This document shows positions 1 through 7,680 of a DNA stretch of 11,383 bases, piece after piece. A program made the translations under genes and the position numbers. The DNA lies in assembly GCA_025356715.1 (NCBI GenBank), contig JANXRU010000041.1:1-11383 (forward strand), read 5' to 3'. This stretch comes from Bacteroidota bacterium. Its GTDB lineage: Bacteria; Bacteroidota; Bacteroidia; B-17B0; B-17BO. The notes below the pieces were generated by a model, which had not been told where the DNA came from, made no database searches, and saw nothing but the letters and a program-made list of their open reading frames with translations. Each line of letters begins with the position of its first letter. The first letter of the stretch is position 1.

Positions 1-1
1 A

Positions 2-139
2 AACTGGTATGCTTACGGTAAAAAAATGGAATCCTATGCAAATCAGACTAAACAATGGTTTTTAGCCATTCTTACAACAGACATCGCTTATAACCTATAC
101 CAATTAATAAAAACTAATGCTGTTAATCTTAGAACTTAA
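2..139 (+). CDS. 3' end of an unrecognised gene (partial, cut by left edge)
   Basis: Reading frame 2 is open from the window edge to a TAA at 137-139 and gives 45 residues (NWYAYGKKMESYANQTKQ... ending NLRT). It ends 25 bases before the darA-like gene on the same strand, so the two are probably co-transcribed. I do not recognise the tail. It does not resemble the C-terminus of a FabH-type ketosynthase (DarB), which often neighbours darA. Given the neighbour it may belong to a flexirubin/aryl-polyene cluster extending to the left, but that is inference from position only. Confidence 0.55.
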   Translation, partial: NWYAYGKKMESYANQTKQWFLAILTTDIAYNLYQLIKTNAVNLRT

Positions 140-164
140 CGATTTTGATTAATAATTTTTTTGA

Positions 165-1088
165 ATGAAAAAAATTCTCGTTATCTATTTTTCTCAAACC
201 GGGCAAGCCAAACAAGCTTTGGACGCTACCTTAAAGCCATTTGCTGAAAACTCAAATTATCAATTGGATTATCAATTAATAAAGCCAAAAAAAGCATTCC
301 CGTATCCATGGAGTTATACTCAATTTTTTGACGTATTCCCTGAAACCGTTCAGGGAGTTCCCTGCGAAATAGAACCATTGAATATTGACCCCTCCATCAC
401 TTATGATTTAGCTGTTATTGCTTATCAACCTTGGTTTTTGAGCGTATGTGTGCCTATTAGTAGTTTCCTTCAATCAGAACTAGCAAAGCAGTTGCTGGCA
501 AATAAGCCCGTTGTTACAATTATTAATTGTCGTAATATGTGGTTAGGCGCTCAAGAGAAAATGAAAAAACGATTATTAAATATACAGGCAAACCTAGTTG
601 GTAATATTACATTCGTTGATAAATCCCCTAACCTAGTAAGTTTGGTAACTGTTTTAGCGTTTGTACTAAAAGGAACCAAAGAAAATTTTATGGGGATTTT
701 CCCTAAATATGGCGTTACGGAAATCGACATAAAAAAAGCACCTGAATTTGGAAATTGCATATTAAAACATATTGAATCCAATCAGTTAAACACATTACAG
801 CGTGAGCTAAATGCCTTAGGGGCGCTTAGTATAAAAGGAAACTTATTGTTAATGGAGGGGCGCGGTAAAGCGTTATTCCCATTGTACGCTAATTATATTT
901 CTAAAAAAGGAACTCAAGGAAGTGAGCAACGTAAAATGCGCGTACGTATTTTTGGCATTGTTTTGCCAACAGCTATTCTTTTGTTATCACCTATTATTAC
1001 TATTCTGTCTCGTTTAGCACCGTTATTGGCAAAGCGAAAATTTGACAAGGAAATAGCGTATTATTCACAAAACACGTTAAGAGATTAA
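165..1088 (+). CDS. darA: DarA-like flavodoxin-fold enzyme of dialkylresorcinol/flexirubin synthesis
   Basis: The 307-residue protein opens with a flavodoxin-like strand and phosphate loop (KKILVIYFSQTGQA, residues 2-15). It then carries blocks I associate with the Bacteroidota family named dialkylresorcinol condensing enzyme DarA: FPYPWSYTQFFDVFPETVQG (45-64), YQPWFLSVCVPISSF (87-101) and NCRNMW (121-126). A hydrophobic helix near 262-283 followed by basic residues suggests membrane attachment at the C-terminus. In characterised systems the ketosynthase DarB makes a cyclohexanedione and DarA aromatises it to a dialkylresorcinol, which in flexirubins is esterified to an aryl-polyene acid; a flavin fold suits an oxidation. 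Length is normal for the family. ATG 165 is the first in-frame start, with an A-rich leader. The rest of the pathway would have to lie to the left. The family is fairly sure; the reaction comes from family knowledge. Confidence 0.78.
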   Translation: MKKILVIYFSQTGQAKQALDATLKPFAENSNYQLDYQLIKPKKAFPYPWSYTQFFDVFPETVQGVPCEIEPLNIDPSITYDLAVIAYQPWFLSVCVPISSFLQSELAKQLLANKPVVTIINCRNMWLGAQEKMKKRLLNIQANLVGNITFVDKSPNLVSLVTVLAFVLKGTKENFMGIFPKYGVTEIDIKKAPEFGNCILKHIESNQLNTLQRELNALGALSIKGNLLLMEGRGKALFPLYANYISKKGTQGSEQRKMRVRIFGIVLPTAILLLSPIITILSRLAPLLAKRKFDKEIAYYSQNTLRD

Positions 1089-1155
1089 TCTGTGTTGTTT
1101 CATTTCTCTACTTACCATTTTTAAGCAAAAAGCTACCACTTACAAAACAAATGTC

Positions 1156-1183
1156 ACCACATCTCAAGTAGCTGTGGTTTTTT
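1156..1183 (+). terminator. Intrinsic terminator after darA
   Basis: ACCACA (1156-1161) and TGTGGT (1173-1178) form a 6-bp stem around an 11-base loop, followed by a run of six T (1178-1183). A weaker outer pairing (ACCACT near 1135 with AGTGGT near 1190) could extend the fold. It lies about 70 bases after the darA stop and 100 before tonB, where a plus-strand terminator is expected. Confidence 0.55.
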
Positions 1184-1285
1184 GTTGGTAGTGGTTATAT
1201 TTTTACATCAGCAAACTATTCTAATAAGCGCTAAAAGGAATAGATTGAAAAAACAAAAAGTATAACCTTCTAAAAAATAGAAATA

Positions 1286-2092
1286 ATGAATATCTTAGGA
1301 AATAATGCCAGCAAATTAAATCAAGTTGTTTTTGAAAACAGAAATAAAAATTATGGCGCTTATGCCATTCGTGAAAGTTATAATGATGCTTTAGTAAAAT
1401 CATTATTATGTTTAAGTAGTATTATTTGTTTATTGTTCGGTTCAGTATTTGTTTACCATAAAATGAATAGCAACAGTATCGAAAATGGAATGATTGTTTT
1501 AGACGACCCTACCTTAAAGCCTTTTGAGAAAATCATCGAAGTTGATGTTACGCCACCTTCAAAGCCAATTCAGCCAATAGAAGCAGCAGCGCCATTAGGA
1601 ACAGCTACACCTACTATTATTAATGAGCAAGCTATTGAATCTAATTCTATAGTTCTTACTGACAACCCTAATACGGGTTTGGGAGATCCAAATTCAACAG
1701 GAACATCATTAACAAGTACGGTTTCAACCACTCATACTAATTCGGTAATTTCTGTGCCAGAAGTTTTGGAAGCACCTACTGTTACTATTGCAGATGAGAT
1801 GCCGGTTTATAATACAGATCCAAATGGAATTTTAAGATATGTATCAAGTAGCATTTCTTACCCAGAAATAGCTCGATCTATTGGAGTTGAAGGAACTGTA
1901 TATGTATCTTTTGTAGTTAGTGAATTTGGAAAAGTAGAAGGAGCAAAAGTAATTAGAGGCATTGGTTATGGGTGTGACGAAGAGGTTTTAAAAATTGTAA
2001 ATAAAATGCCTAACTGGCTAAAGCCTGGAAAAAATGGGGGCAAGCCAGTGAAAGTAAGATACAATATTCCAGTGAAATTTAAATTGAATTAA
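1286..2092 (+). CDS. tonB: TonB family energy transducer
   Basis: This 268-residue protein would couple the inner-membrane proton gradient (through ExbB/ExbD) to TonB-dependent outer-membrane receptors. The N-terminus has the Bacteroidota TonB signature FENRNKNYGAYAIRESY (16-32), then one membrane helix (about 39-57). A Pro/Thr/Ser-rich periplasmic linker (about 75-180, with PPSKPIQPIEAAAP) follows. The C-terminal TonB domain spans about 183-268, with YPEIARSIGVEGTVYVSFVV, GCDEEVLKIVNKMPNW and a closing PVKVRYNIPVKFKLN. Length is ordinary. It stands alone: exbB/exbD are not adjacent, and terminator-like hairpins lie on both sides, so it is probably monocistronic. Bacteroidota carry several TonB paralogs, and which receptor it serves cannot be told from here. 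ATG 1286 has only an A-rich leader. Confidence 0.9.
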   Translation: MNILGNNASKLNQVVFENRNKNYGAYAIRESYNDALVKSLLCLSSIICLLFGSVFVYHKMNSNSIENGMIVLDDPTLKPFEKIIEVDVTPPSKPIQPIEAAAPLGTATPTIINEQAIESNSIVLTDNPNTGLGDPNSTGTSLTSTVSTTHTNSVISVPEVLEAPTVTIADEMPVYNTDPNGILRYVSSSISYPEIARSIGVEGTVYVSFVVSEFGKVEGAKVIRGIGYGCDEEVLKIVNKMPNWLKPGKNGGKPVKVRYNIPVKFKLN

Positions 2093-2165
2093 TAGCAATT
2101 GTAATACACAAATAGCCCAAAGACTAGAAGTTGTTTTTATCAACTTGATGCTTTTCAACAAACAA

Positions 2166-2197
2166 AAAATGGTTGTCATATAAATGACAACCATTTT
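2166..2197. terminator. Bidirectional terminator between convergent genes
   Basis: A perfect 14-bp inverted repeat (AAAATGGTTGTCAT, 2166-2179, and its complement 2184-2197) surrounds a 4-base loop. The stem ends in A-run/T-run on both sides, so it can act for tonB from the left and for the phosphatase gene from the right. It sits midway between the two stops (2092 and 2245). Confidence 0.85.
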
Positions 2198-2244
2198 CAT
2201 TGTATTGATTTGTTTAATAAGGTTTTGAAAGCTTTTAATAGTTA

Positions 2245-4395
2245 TTAAACTCTGATTCCAATTAAGGTGACATCATCAACTTGCTCTAAATTTCCAATCC
2301 AATTTTTAAACGCAATTTCAACTTGATTTTTTTGTTGAAATGTTGGTAGTGAGGAGTTGTCTAATAGTAATGTTTTTAAGTTTTTGGTCATAAATTTTTT
2401 CTTTTTGTCACCACCAAATTGATCAGGAAAACCATCCGTTAAGGTGTAAATCATATCGCCTTTATCAAGATTGACCGTATGTAATACAAAAGATTCAGAA
2501 TCTCTATCGTGCTTCCCTACTGGCATTTTTTCAGCTTTAATTTCTATTAATTCTTTTTTTGTAGAAGATGATTTGACTATCCAAACAGGGTTATTTGCAA
2601 CTGCAATTTGTAATTCCATTTTTGTAAAATCAAATGCAATTAAGCTACAATCCATCCCGTCTTTTCCGCCCTCAACACTTCCGTCTTTTTTTAATCTATT
2701 AATAATTGTTTGACGTGTATGATTTAAAATTTCATTTGGCATTGAATAATTTTCAATAGCTTTTTCTAAGCCTGTAATATTTAATAAACTCATAATTGCT
2801 CCAGGAACGCCATGGCCAGTACTATCTGCGGTTGCTAAAATAAAGTTGCCATTGTTTAATTTGTGACCCCAATAAAAATCGCCACTAACAACATCTTTAG
2901 GTTTAAAAAATATAAAATAATCTTTTAAGTTTTGATCTAATAATTCGGTAGTAGCCATAAAAGTTCTTTGTATTCTTTCCGCATAATTAATACTATCCGT
3001 TATTTCTTTGTGTTTTTCGTCAACTAAATTTTTTTGTTTTTGTATAATATTTTTTTGTTTTTGTATAATTTTAAATCGTTTGAATAGTATAAATAGAAAC
3101 AATAAAACTAAAAAAAGTCCCGCTATCGAAGCAATGATAACTATGTTTTGTCTTTGTTTTTCCTCTTTAACTACTACATCTTTTTTTCCTTGTTCTAAAT
3201 CTAAAATGGCTTTTTCTTTTTCGTATTTATATTTAGCTTGCTGATTGGCCGTAGCCTTTATTGCAGCGTCGGATGCAATACTATCATGCATTTGAATGGA
3301 TAAATCACGCATTTCAAATGCTTCTTTCCAATAGCCTTGTTTTATAGCAATGGTTGTTAATAGTTTCGCATTTTTTTCTATTGCATCAGGAAAACCTATT
3401 TCTTTACTTATTTGTAACCCCATTTCTGCATAATGCCGTGCTTCAGTAATATTACCGCCACTTAACTGCAATTCACCTAATTCAATATATGAATATGTCA
3501 ATCCGTCTTTATCTTCAATCTCTTTTCTAATGGATAAACTTTTATTGAAGAATTCTAAGGCTAAGGTATTTGCCCCTTGTTTTTTATAAACCTTTCCAAT
3601 GTTATGATATGAATTAGCGATTCCTTTTTTATCTCCAATTTCTTCTTTTAATTTTAAACTTTTTTGAAAATAATTTAAAGCTAATTTTGGCTCATCTTGT
3701 TTAAGATATATTAGCCCGATGTTATTATATGACATAGCCATACCTTTTTTATTGCCAATTTCTTTTTGTAGTGCAAGACTTTTGTTGTAGTATTCTAACG
3801 CCAGTTTTGTATCATGTTGTTCGTTGTAAACAAATCCAATATTATTAAACGACATAGCCATACCTTTTTTATCTCCAAAGTCTTCTTTTATTTTCAAACT
3901 TTTATGGTAAAATTCTAGAGCTAATGGAATATCACCTTGGTTGTAATAGATTAGGCCAATATTGTTATAGGCACTAGCCATGCCTTTTTTATTATCATTT
4001 TCTTGTTCAACTTCTAAGCTTTTAAAATAGTATTTTAACGCTAAGGCATTATTGGATTTATTCATGTGAACGTACCCAATATTATTGAGTGAAGTTGCTA
4101 ATGAAGTTCTAAATGATTTAGTAATTTGTTTGCTTGGGTTAGATTTGAGTCCTTTTTCAGCAATGTTTTGAGCTTTAGAACATAGATCAATAATTGTGTC
4201 TAGGTTGGATGAAGCTAAAATTTCACTTAGGAGGTTGTAGGTAATTGCTAATGTTGTATCATGACTCGATTTGCTTTTAATGACAGCGTTTAATGAATCT
4301 ATTTGTTGTCGTTCTTCTAAAGAAAATTGCGAGAATGATTTGTTTATGAATATAATTGAAAATAAAATGAAAGAAATATATTTTATGTTTTTCAT
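2245..4395 (-). CDS. TPR-repeat SpoIIE/PP2C-type phosphatase, membrane-bound
   Basis: A 716-residue protein with a typical Bacteroidota sensor layout. A signal peptide ends near residue 22 (NKSFSQ). TPR units cover about 61-370, five of them (101-300) in exact 40-residue register with consensus NNIGxxY..Q...LALE.Y.KSL. A coiled stretch (about 385-415) leads to one membrane helix (418-438) and a second coiled coil containing IIQKQKN twice (443-456). The SpoIIE phosphatase domain spans about 490-716, with KPKDVVSGDFYW (498-509), ATADSTGHGVPG (521-532), TDGFPDQFGG (653-662) and DDVTLIGI (707-714), which hold the acidic metal ligands. TPRs should face the periplasm and the phosphatase the cytoplasm. 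Related proteins dephosphorylate Ser/Thr on anti-anti-sigma factors, but no such partner lies in this window. The domain call is firm; signal and target are unknown. Confidence 0.9.
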   Translation of the reverse strand: MKNIKYISFILFSIIFINKSFSQFSLEERQQIDSLNAVIKSKSSHDTTLAITYNLLSEILASSNLDTIIDLCSKAQNIAEKGLKSNPSKQITKSFRTSLATSLNNIGYVHMNKSNNALALKYYFKSLEVEQENDNKKGMASAYNNIGLIYYNQGDIPLALEFYHKSLKIKEDFGDKKGMAMSFNNIGFVYNEQHDTKLALEYYNKSLALQKEIGNKKGMAMSYNNIGLIYLKQDEPKLALNYFQKSLKLKEEIGDKKGIANSYHNIGKVYKKQGANTLALEFFNKSLSIRKEIEDKDGLTYSYIELGELQLSGGNITEARHYAEMGLQISKEIGFPDAIEKNAKLLTTIAIKQGYWKEAFEMRDLSIQMHDSIASDAAIKATANQQAKYKYEKEKAILDLEQGKKDVVVKEEKQRQNIVIIASIAGLFLVLLFLFILFKRFKIIQKQKNIIQKQKNLVDEKHKEITDSINYAERIQRTFMATTELLDQNLKDYFIFFKPKDVVSGDFYWGHKLNNGNFILATADSTGHGVPGAIMSLLNITGLEKAIENYSMPNEILNHTRQTIINRLKKDGSVEGGKDGMDCSLIAFDFTKMELQIAVANNPVWIVKSSSTKKELIEIKAEKMPVGKHDRDSESFVLHTVNLDKGDMIYTLTDGFPDQFGGDKKKKFMTKNLKTLLLDNSSLPTFQQKNQVEIAFKNWIGNLEQVDDVTLIGIRV
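3030..3069 (-). repeat. Tandem 21-bp repeat inside the phosphatase gene
   Basis: Two identical 19-base copies (3030-3048 and 3051-3069) at a 21-base period encode IIQKQKN twice in the coiled coil just after the membrane helix. The period is exactly seven codons, one heptad, so copy-number change would stay in frame. Confidence 0.75.
3496..4095 (-). repeat. Five 120-bp coding repeats (TPR array)
   Basis: Residues 101-300 of the phosphatase protein are five consecutive 40-residue units with no insertion or deletion. Similarity is visible in the DNA too: for example, stretches coding for KKGMA(M/S)S(Y/F)NNIG recur every 120 bases. This points to duplication of a TPR unit, with partial homogenisation of the middle copies. 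Confidence 0.8.
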
Positions 4396-4501
4396 TAAAA
4401 AAGATAGTTGGGTTACTTTAATCTCATTATTAAGTGAAAATAGGAATTAAATGTTAAACGTGTTGCTATTAAATAATTAAAGTGTAAGATAATTTTTTAA
4501 C

Positions 4502-4509
4502 TACTTTTG
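4502..4509 (+). promoter_or_regulatory. Possible Bacteroidota -7 promoter box for the DUF1003 gene
   Basis: TACTTTTG matches the TAnnTTTG element of Bacteroidota housekeeping promoters, 46 bases before ATG 4556 on the same strand. I see no convincing TTG/TTTG element at the usual upstream distance, so the match could be chance in AT-rich sequence. Confidence 0.35.
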
Positions 4510-4555
4510 AGTATAAAGAATATTCGTATAAAAAATAAATTTAAAATTGAATACA

Positions 4556-4972
4556 ATGAAGGTAAAAAAAACATGGCATGATGCCCATAAAGAGACTTTA
4601 GGCTTTGGCCAACGCTTAGCAGATAATGTAGCTAATGGAATGGGTTCTTGGTATTTTATTATCATACAAACGATTTTAGTAGTTCTTTGGATGGGATTAA
4701 ATGTACTTGCCTTTACAAAGCATTGGGATATTTATCCATTTATACTTTTAAATTTAGTGTTTTCAACACAGGCAGCCTATGCTGCGCCTATTATTATGAT
4801 GGCTCAAAATCGCCAAAACGAAAGAGATAGGGCACATGCTGAAGCCGATTTTCAAACCAATGTTGATGCCAAGTTAGAAATAGAAGCTCTGCAAAAACAA
4901 TTAAATGATATAGAGGAAAAAAAATTAGATAAAATTATTTTGATGCTTGAGAAGATGAATATTACTAAATAA
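4556..4972 (+). CDS. DUF1003 family membrane protein
   Basis: A 138-residue protein of the DUF1003 family: an N-terminal LADNVANGMGSWYFII segment, two membrane helices (about 30-53 and 59-79) joined by the HWDIYPFILLNLVFS motif, then APIIMMAQNRQNERDR and a long charged helix (about 85-135) likely to form a cytoplasmic coiled coil. Function in the family is unknown. Length fits the short bacterial members. I start at ATG 4556; an upstream in-frame TTG at 4547 would add only three residues and is less likely. It is transcribed divergently from the phosphatase gene and converges on the sbtA operon. Nothing in the sequence ties it to either neighbour. Confidence 0.87.
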   Translation: MKVKKTWHDAHKETLGFGQRLADNVANGMGSWYFIIIQTILVVLWMGLNVLAFTKHWDIYPFILLNLVFSTQAAYAAPIIMMAQNRQNERDRAHAEADFQTNVDAKLEIEALQKQLNDIEEKKLDKIILMLEKMNITK

Positions 4973-5095
4973 AAATTATTTTAGTTAGTAATATTCTAGG
5001 CTTCATAAATAGGAGTTGAATTTTTTGAATTTTAAATAGCTCACTATCACTAATTGAGTTTGTAAATTTGATAGTAATTGCTTTACATGTTTAAC
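4973..5095. other. Convergent intergenic spacer with weak hairpin
   Basis: This spacer separates the stops of the DUF1003 and sbtA genes. The only dyad I find is ACTATCA/TGATAGT (5043-5049 and 5069-5075) with a 19-base loop and no clean T-run. It is a weak terminator candidate at best. Confidence 0.3.
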
Positions 5096-6058
5096 CTAAA
5101 TTAATTGAGCAATATAAAGATAAAGCGGCATCCCAAAAGTAATATTTAAAGGAAATGTTACAGCTAATGCCATTGGTAAATATAGTCCTGGGTTCGCTTT
5201 AGGAATAGCAATTTTCATAGCTGCCGGTACGGCTATATACGAAGCACTTGCAGCTAATACTGCAAACATAAAGCGATTTGCAATGTCGTGTGTAACTATA
5301 GAACTCAGTAACGCGACGATGCAACCATTAATCAGAGGAATAATAATAGCAAAGATTAAGGGAAACCAGCCATTGCTTAAAAAGGAGCTTAATTTGCGTC
5401 CACTTGTTATTCCCATGTCTAATAAAAAGATGGCTAAAAAACCTTTAAAAATATCATTTGTAAATGGTTTGATTCCTTCGGCTTGTTTCGCATTAGCTAA
5501 TAATCCTATTACCAAACTGCCTAGTATTAAAAGAACACTGCCGTTTGTGAAAGAATGCTTTATGACGCTTAGTTTATTTGTATTGCTGCTTTCTTCTTTA
5601 TTATAAATGGACATTAATATTAAACCTGCAATAATCGCTGGCGATTCCATTAAGGCCATAATAGCAACCATGTGCCCATGGAGTTGTAATTTTTGTATAT
5701 CTAAATATGAAACAGCTGTTACGAAAGTAACCGCGCTAACCGATCCGTAAGCTGCTGCAATTGCACCTGCATCATAAAGATTCATTTTGCGTTTTAATAT
5801 GAAAAACGTGTAAAAAGGTATAAGTAACGAAATGCCTATTCCGAACAACATCGACCATAAAATTTCTGAACTGAATGTTTCATGAGATAACTCTTGCCCA
5901 CCTTTAAACCCAATTGAAAAGAGTAAATACAAAGAAATAAATTTTGAAGAATTTGGAGGGATTTCCAAATCACTTTTGAGTTTTACTGCTATTACTCCTA
6001 AAATAAAGAATAGAAATGCAGGGTTTGTAATATTTGATATGAGTAAGTCTAGATTCAT
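5096..6058 (-). CDS. sbtA: SbtA-type sodium-dependent bicarbonate transporter
   Basis: A 320-residue inner-membrane permease with about ten hydrophobic segments and the SbtA family blocks: AAAYGSVSAVTFVTA (101-115), MALMESPAIIAGL (134-146), LLDMGITSGRKL (212-223), ASASYIAVPAAMKIA (270-284) and AVTFPLNITFGMPLY (299-313). The two halves show the expected internal inverted-repeat arrangement around a hydrophilic loop (about 152-172). SbtA is a Na+/bicarbonate symporter known best from the cyanobacterial CO2-concentrating mechanism. The protein is somewhat shorter than cyanobacterial SbtA, mainly in the cytoplasmic loop. It is the last gene of a five-gene operon, 34 bases after the DUF6671-like gene. 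The exported carbonic anhydrase two genes upstream supports bicarbonate as substrate. No SbtB (PII-like regulator) gene is adjacent. Confidence 0.87.
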   Translation of the reverse strand: MNLDLLISNITNPAFLFFILGVIAVKLKSDLEIPPNSSKFISLYLLFSIGFKGGQELSHETFSSEILWSMLFGIGISLLIPFYTFFILKRKMNLYDAGAIAAAYGSVSAVTFVTAVSYLDIQKLQLHGHMVAIMALMESPAIIAGLILMSIYNKEESSNTNKLSVIKHSFTNGSVLLILGSLVIGLLANAKQAEGIKPFTNDIFKGFLAIFLLDMGITSGRKLSSFLSNGWFPLIFAIIIPLINGCIVALLSSIVTHDIANRFMFAVLAASASYIAVPAAMKIAIPKANPGLYLPMALAVTFPLNITFGMPLYLYIAQLI

Positions 6059-6092
6059 AATTTTTTTTATTTAGTTAATTAAAGTTGTTAAT

Positions 6093-6929
6093 TTAAGGAT
6101 TACATATATCGCAATACATTGGGTCTTCGAATTCTATTCCATGAGGATAAATTTTTTCTTCGCTAAATCCGCATGATTGACAAATTTTAATATGAAGTAA
6201 TATTGATTTTGTAGGTGCGCTGCAGTTTTCGCATAATAGGCCTGGTTTTATATTAGTAACAGAGTAGCCTGGTGTTTTACAATTTGGGCAATGAGATTTT
6301 ATTTTTACTATCAATTTTTCAGCCACATTTTTTATTACCTCCATTCTTGTGGGATTATAGAGAGCTCTCATATCTGTTATGACGTAAGCATGCCCGTATT
6401 TTTCTTTAAACATATGAAAGGATTCTATAAGTAAATCCAAGGCAGTAATTCCTTTAATTACTTCTGAAGTATCTTCAGATGTTTTTTGCAGTATTAAGGC
6501 GTGGGATGGGAATTTGATGTGATTTGCAAAATCAATCAATTCCTTTTCCGTAGTTACTTCAATGCCATTAAAGTTTGTATTGAGACTTAATTCTCTTTCA
6601 ATGATTTCAAGATTGTTTTTTTTATCAATAAAAATCAAAAACTCATCGTCAGCATGAGCAAAAGGAATATCGGGATGAGAGCCAAAAGAACCTTCACTGG
6701 CAATGCCTAAATCACAATTACTTAGTTCCATTGCTTGTAGGCATTTATTTCTTAGTGTTATAATTGGATCGTCTTTACGTTCAATCTCTCCCGTAAATGT
6801 TCCTAATAAATCAGTATCAAAACTTTCAGGTACAAAATAATCTAAGCCAAAAGCTTTTTCAAATAAAGGACCAATAACCTTTTCTTTATGATGCATTGTA
6901 GCAATGATTATTTTTCTTCCTTCGAACAT
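6093..6929 (-). CDS. DUF6671-like protein with a four-CxxC zinc-ribbon tail
   Basis: A soluble 278-residue protein without signal peptide. Residues 1-205 form an alpha/beta domain with conserved-looking polar blocks: KIIIATMHHKEKVIGPLFEK (6-25), LGTFTGEIER (42-51), DLGIASEGSFGSHPDIPF (73-90) and HADDEFLIFID (92-102). The DLGIASEGSFG pattern loosely recalls the acidic EGG-type loop of house-cleaning NTPases such as YjjX, but that is only my impression. Residues 214-276 carry four CxxC pairs (C214/217, C233/236, C250/253, C273/276), enough for two zinc sites. From memory this matches the family named DUF6671. Its start lies one base after the carbonic anhydrase stop, so translation is probably coupled. 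Its role is unknown; by position it could regulate or assist bicarbonate uptake. Confidence 0.75.
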   Translation of the reverse strand: MFEGRKIIIATMHHKEKVIGPLFEKAFGLDYFVPESFDTDLLGTFTGEIERKDDPIITLRNKCLQAMELSNCDLGIASEGSFGSHPDIPFAHADDEFLIFIDKKNNLEIIERELSLNTNFNGIEVTTEKELIDFANHIKFPSHALILQKTSEDTSEVIKGITALDLLIESFHMFKEKYGHAYVITDMRALYNPTRMEVIKNVAEKLIVKIKSHCPNCKTPGYSVTNIKPGLLCENCSAPTKSILLHIKICQSCGFSEEKIYPHGIEFEDPMYCDICNP

Positions 6930-6930
6930 A

Positions 6931-7665
6931 TTATTTTTTTAGTAATTCAAGATAATTCTCTGGTAAAAACTCAACTTGACCTGTCGATAAATTATATACG
7001 GCTCCAATAATTTTTAAATCCCCAGCTTTAGTTGCTTTAGTTAGAACAGGCTCAAGACTTAGTAGCTGTTTAACTTGCATTGCTACATTTACCTTTACAG
7101 CGTTTTCAAGCGTATCTCCATGCATTTGTTTTGCAATTTCAGCAGCTGGTTTAATTGCATTTATCAGCGTAACAATATGGCCTGGCACATCTGGTAATTT
7201 GCAGGCAGCTGATACGGCACCGCATTTAGTATGTCCCATTACCACAATTAATTTAGATCCTAAAACAGCATTTGCAAATTCAATACTACCCCAAGATGCA
7301 TAAGAAGAAACTTGGCCTGCCGTTCTTACAATGAATAAATCACCTAGCCCTTGATCGAAAATTATTTCGCTTGGAACCCTTGAGTCTGAACAGCCTACTA
7401 TGATTGCAAATGGCTTTTGTTTAGCTTCAACTTCTTTTAGTCTTTCACTTGTTTGGTTTGGGTGATTACTTTTTTGATTTACAAATCTTAGATTGCCTTC
7501 TTTCAACATTTTTAAAGCATTGTCAGCACTTACTTGTCCGTAGGCAGAAACCGTTATTATAATAGCAAGCATAACGGTTATATAAATACAAACTTTTCTT
7601 ATTGTTTTTATTTTATTTTTTAGAGCAAGATTTTCGTTTAGATTTATTTTTTTCATTTTTTTCAT
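6931..7665 (-). CDS. Exported beta-carbonic anhydrase
   Basis: A 244-residue beta-class carbonic anhydrase, interconverting CO2 and bicarbonate. The catalytic core (about 48-244) has GCSDSRVPSE (91-100, zinc ligand C92 and the D94-R96 dyad), IVRTAGQV (112-119) and GHTKCGAV (144-151, zinc ligands H145 and C148). The N-terminus has a basic stretch and one hydrophobic segment (about 26-41, ending VSAYGQ), so the enzyme is periplasmic: either secreted or held by an uncleaved helix, as the 25-residue basic lead is long for a signal peptide. A second ATG in frame at 7656 would shorten it by three residues. It sits 15 bases after a small membrane-protein gene and one base before the DUF6671-like gene. 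With SbtA downstream, it would supply or balance bicarbonate at the outer face of the inner membrane. Confidence 0.9.
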   Translation of the reverse strand: MKKMKKINLNENLALKNKIKTIRKVCIYITVMLAIIITVSAYGQVSADNALKMLKEGNLRFVNQKSNHPNQTSERLKEVEAKQKPFAIIVGCSDSRVPSEIIFDQGLGDLFIVRTAGQVSSYASWGSIEFANAVLGSKLIVVMGHTKCGAVSAACKLPDVPGHIVTLINAIKPAAEIAKQMHGDTLENAVKVNVAMQVKQLLSLEPVLTKATKAGDLKIIGAVYNLSTGQVEFLPENYLELLKK

Positions 7666-7680
7666 TTTTTATTTTTCGTT

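Noticed and set aside
551..781. Minus-strand open frame opposite darA
   Set aside because: It is a shadow of the darA frame with no family resemblance and no leader.
1221..1403. Minus-strand 60-residue frame upstream of and inside tonB
   Set aside because: Composition (Phe/Leu/Tyr-rich) reflects antisense A-rich DNA, and it overlaps the TonB signature.
2018..2200. Minus-strand 60-residue frame across the tonB end
   Set aside because: It runs through the terminator hairpin and the tonB C-terminal domain, so it is not a gene.
2471..3244. Plus-strand open frames inside the phosphatase gene
   Set aside because: They are antisense to the strongly supported SpoIIE/TPR coding sequence and have no recognisable domain.
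5043..5075. Dyad ACTATCA/TGATAGT as terminator of sbtA
   Set aside because: The stem is only 7 bp with a 19-base loop and no T-run; too weak to call.
5283..5606. Plus-strand 107-residue frame inside sbtA
   Set aside because: It is antisense to a clear membrane transporter and its composition is the mirror of that frame.
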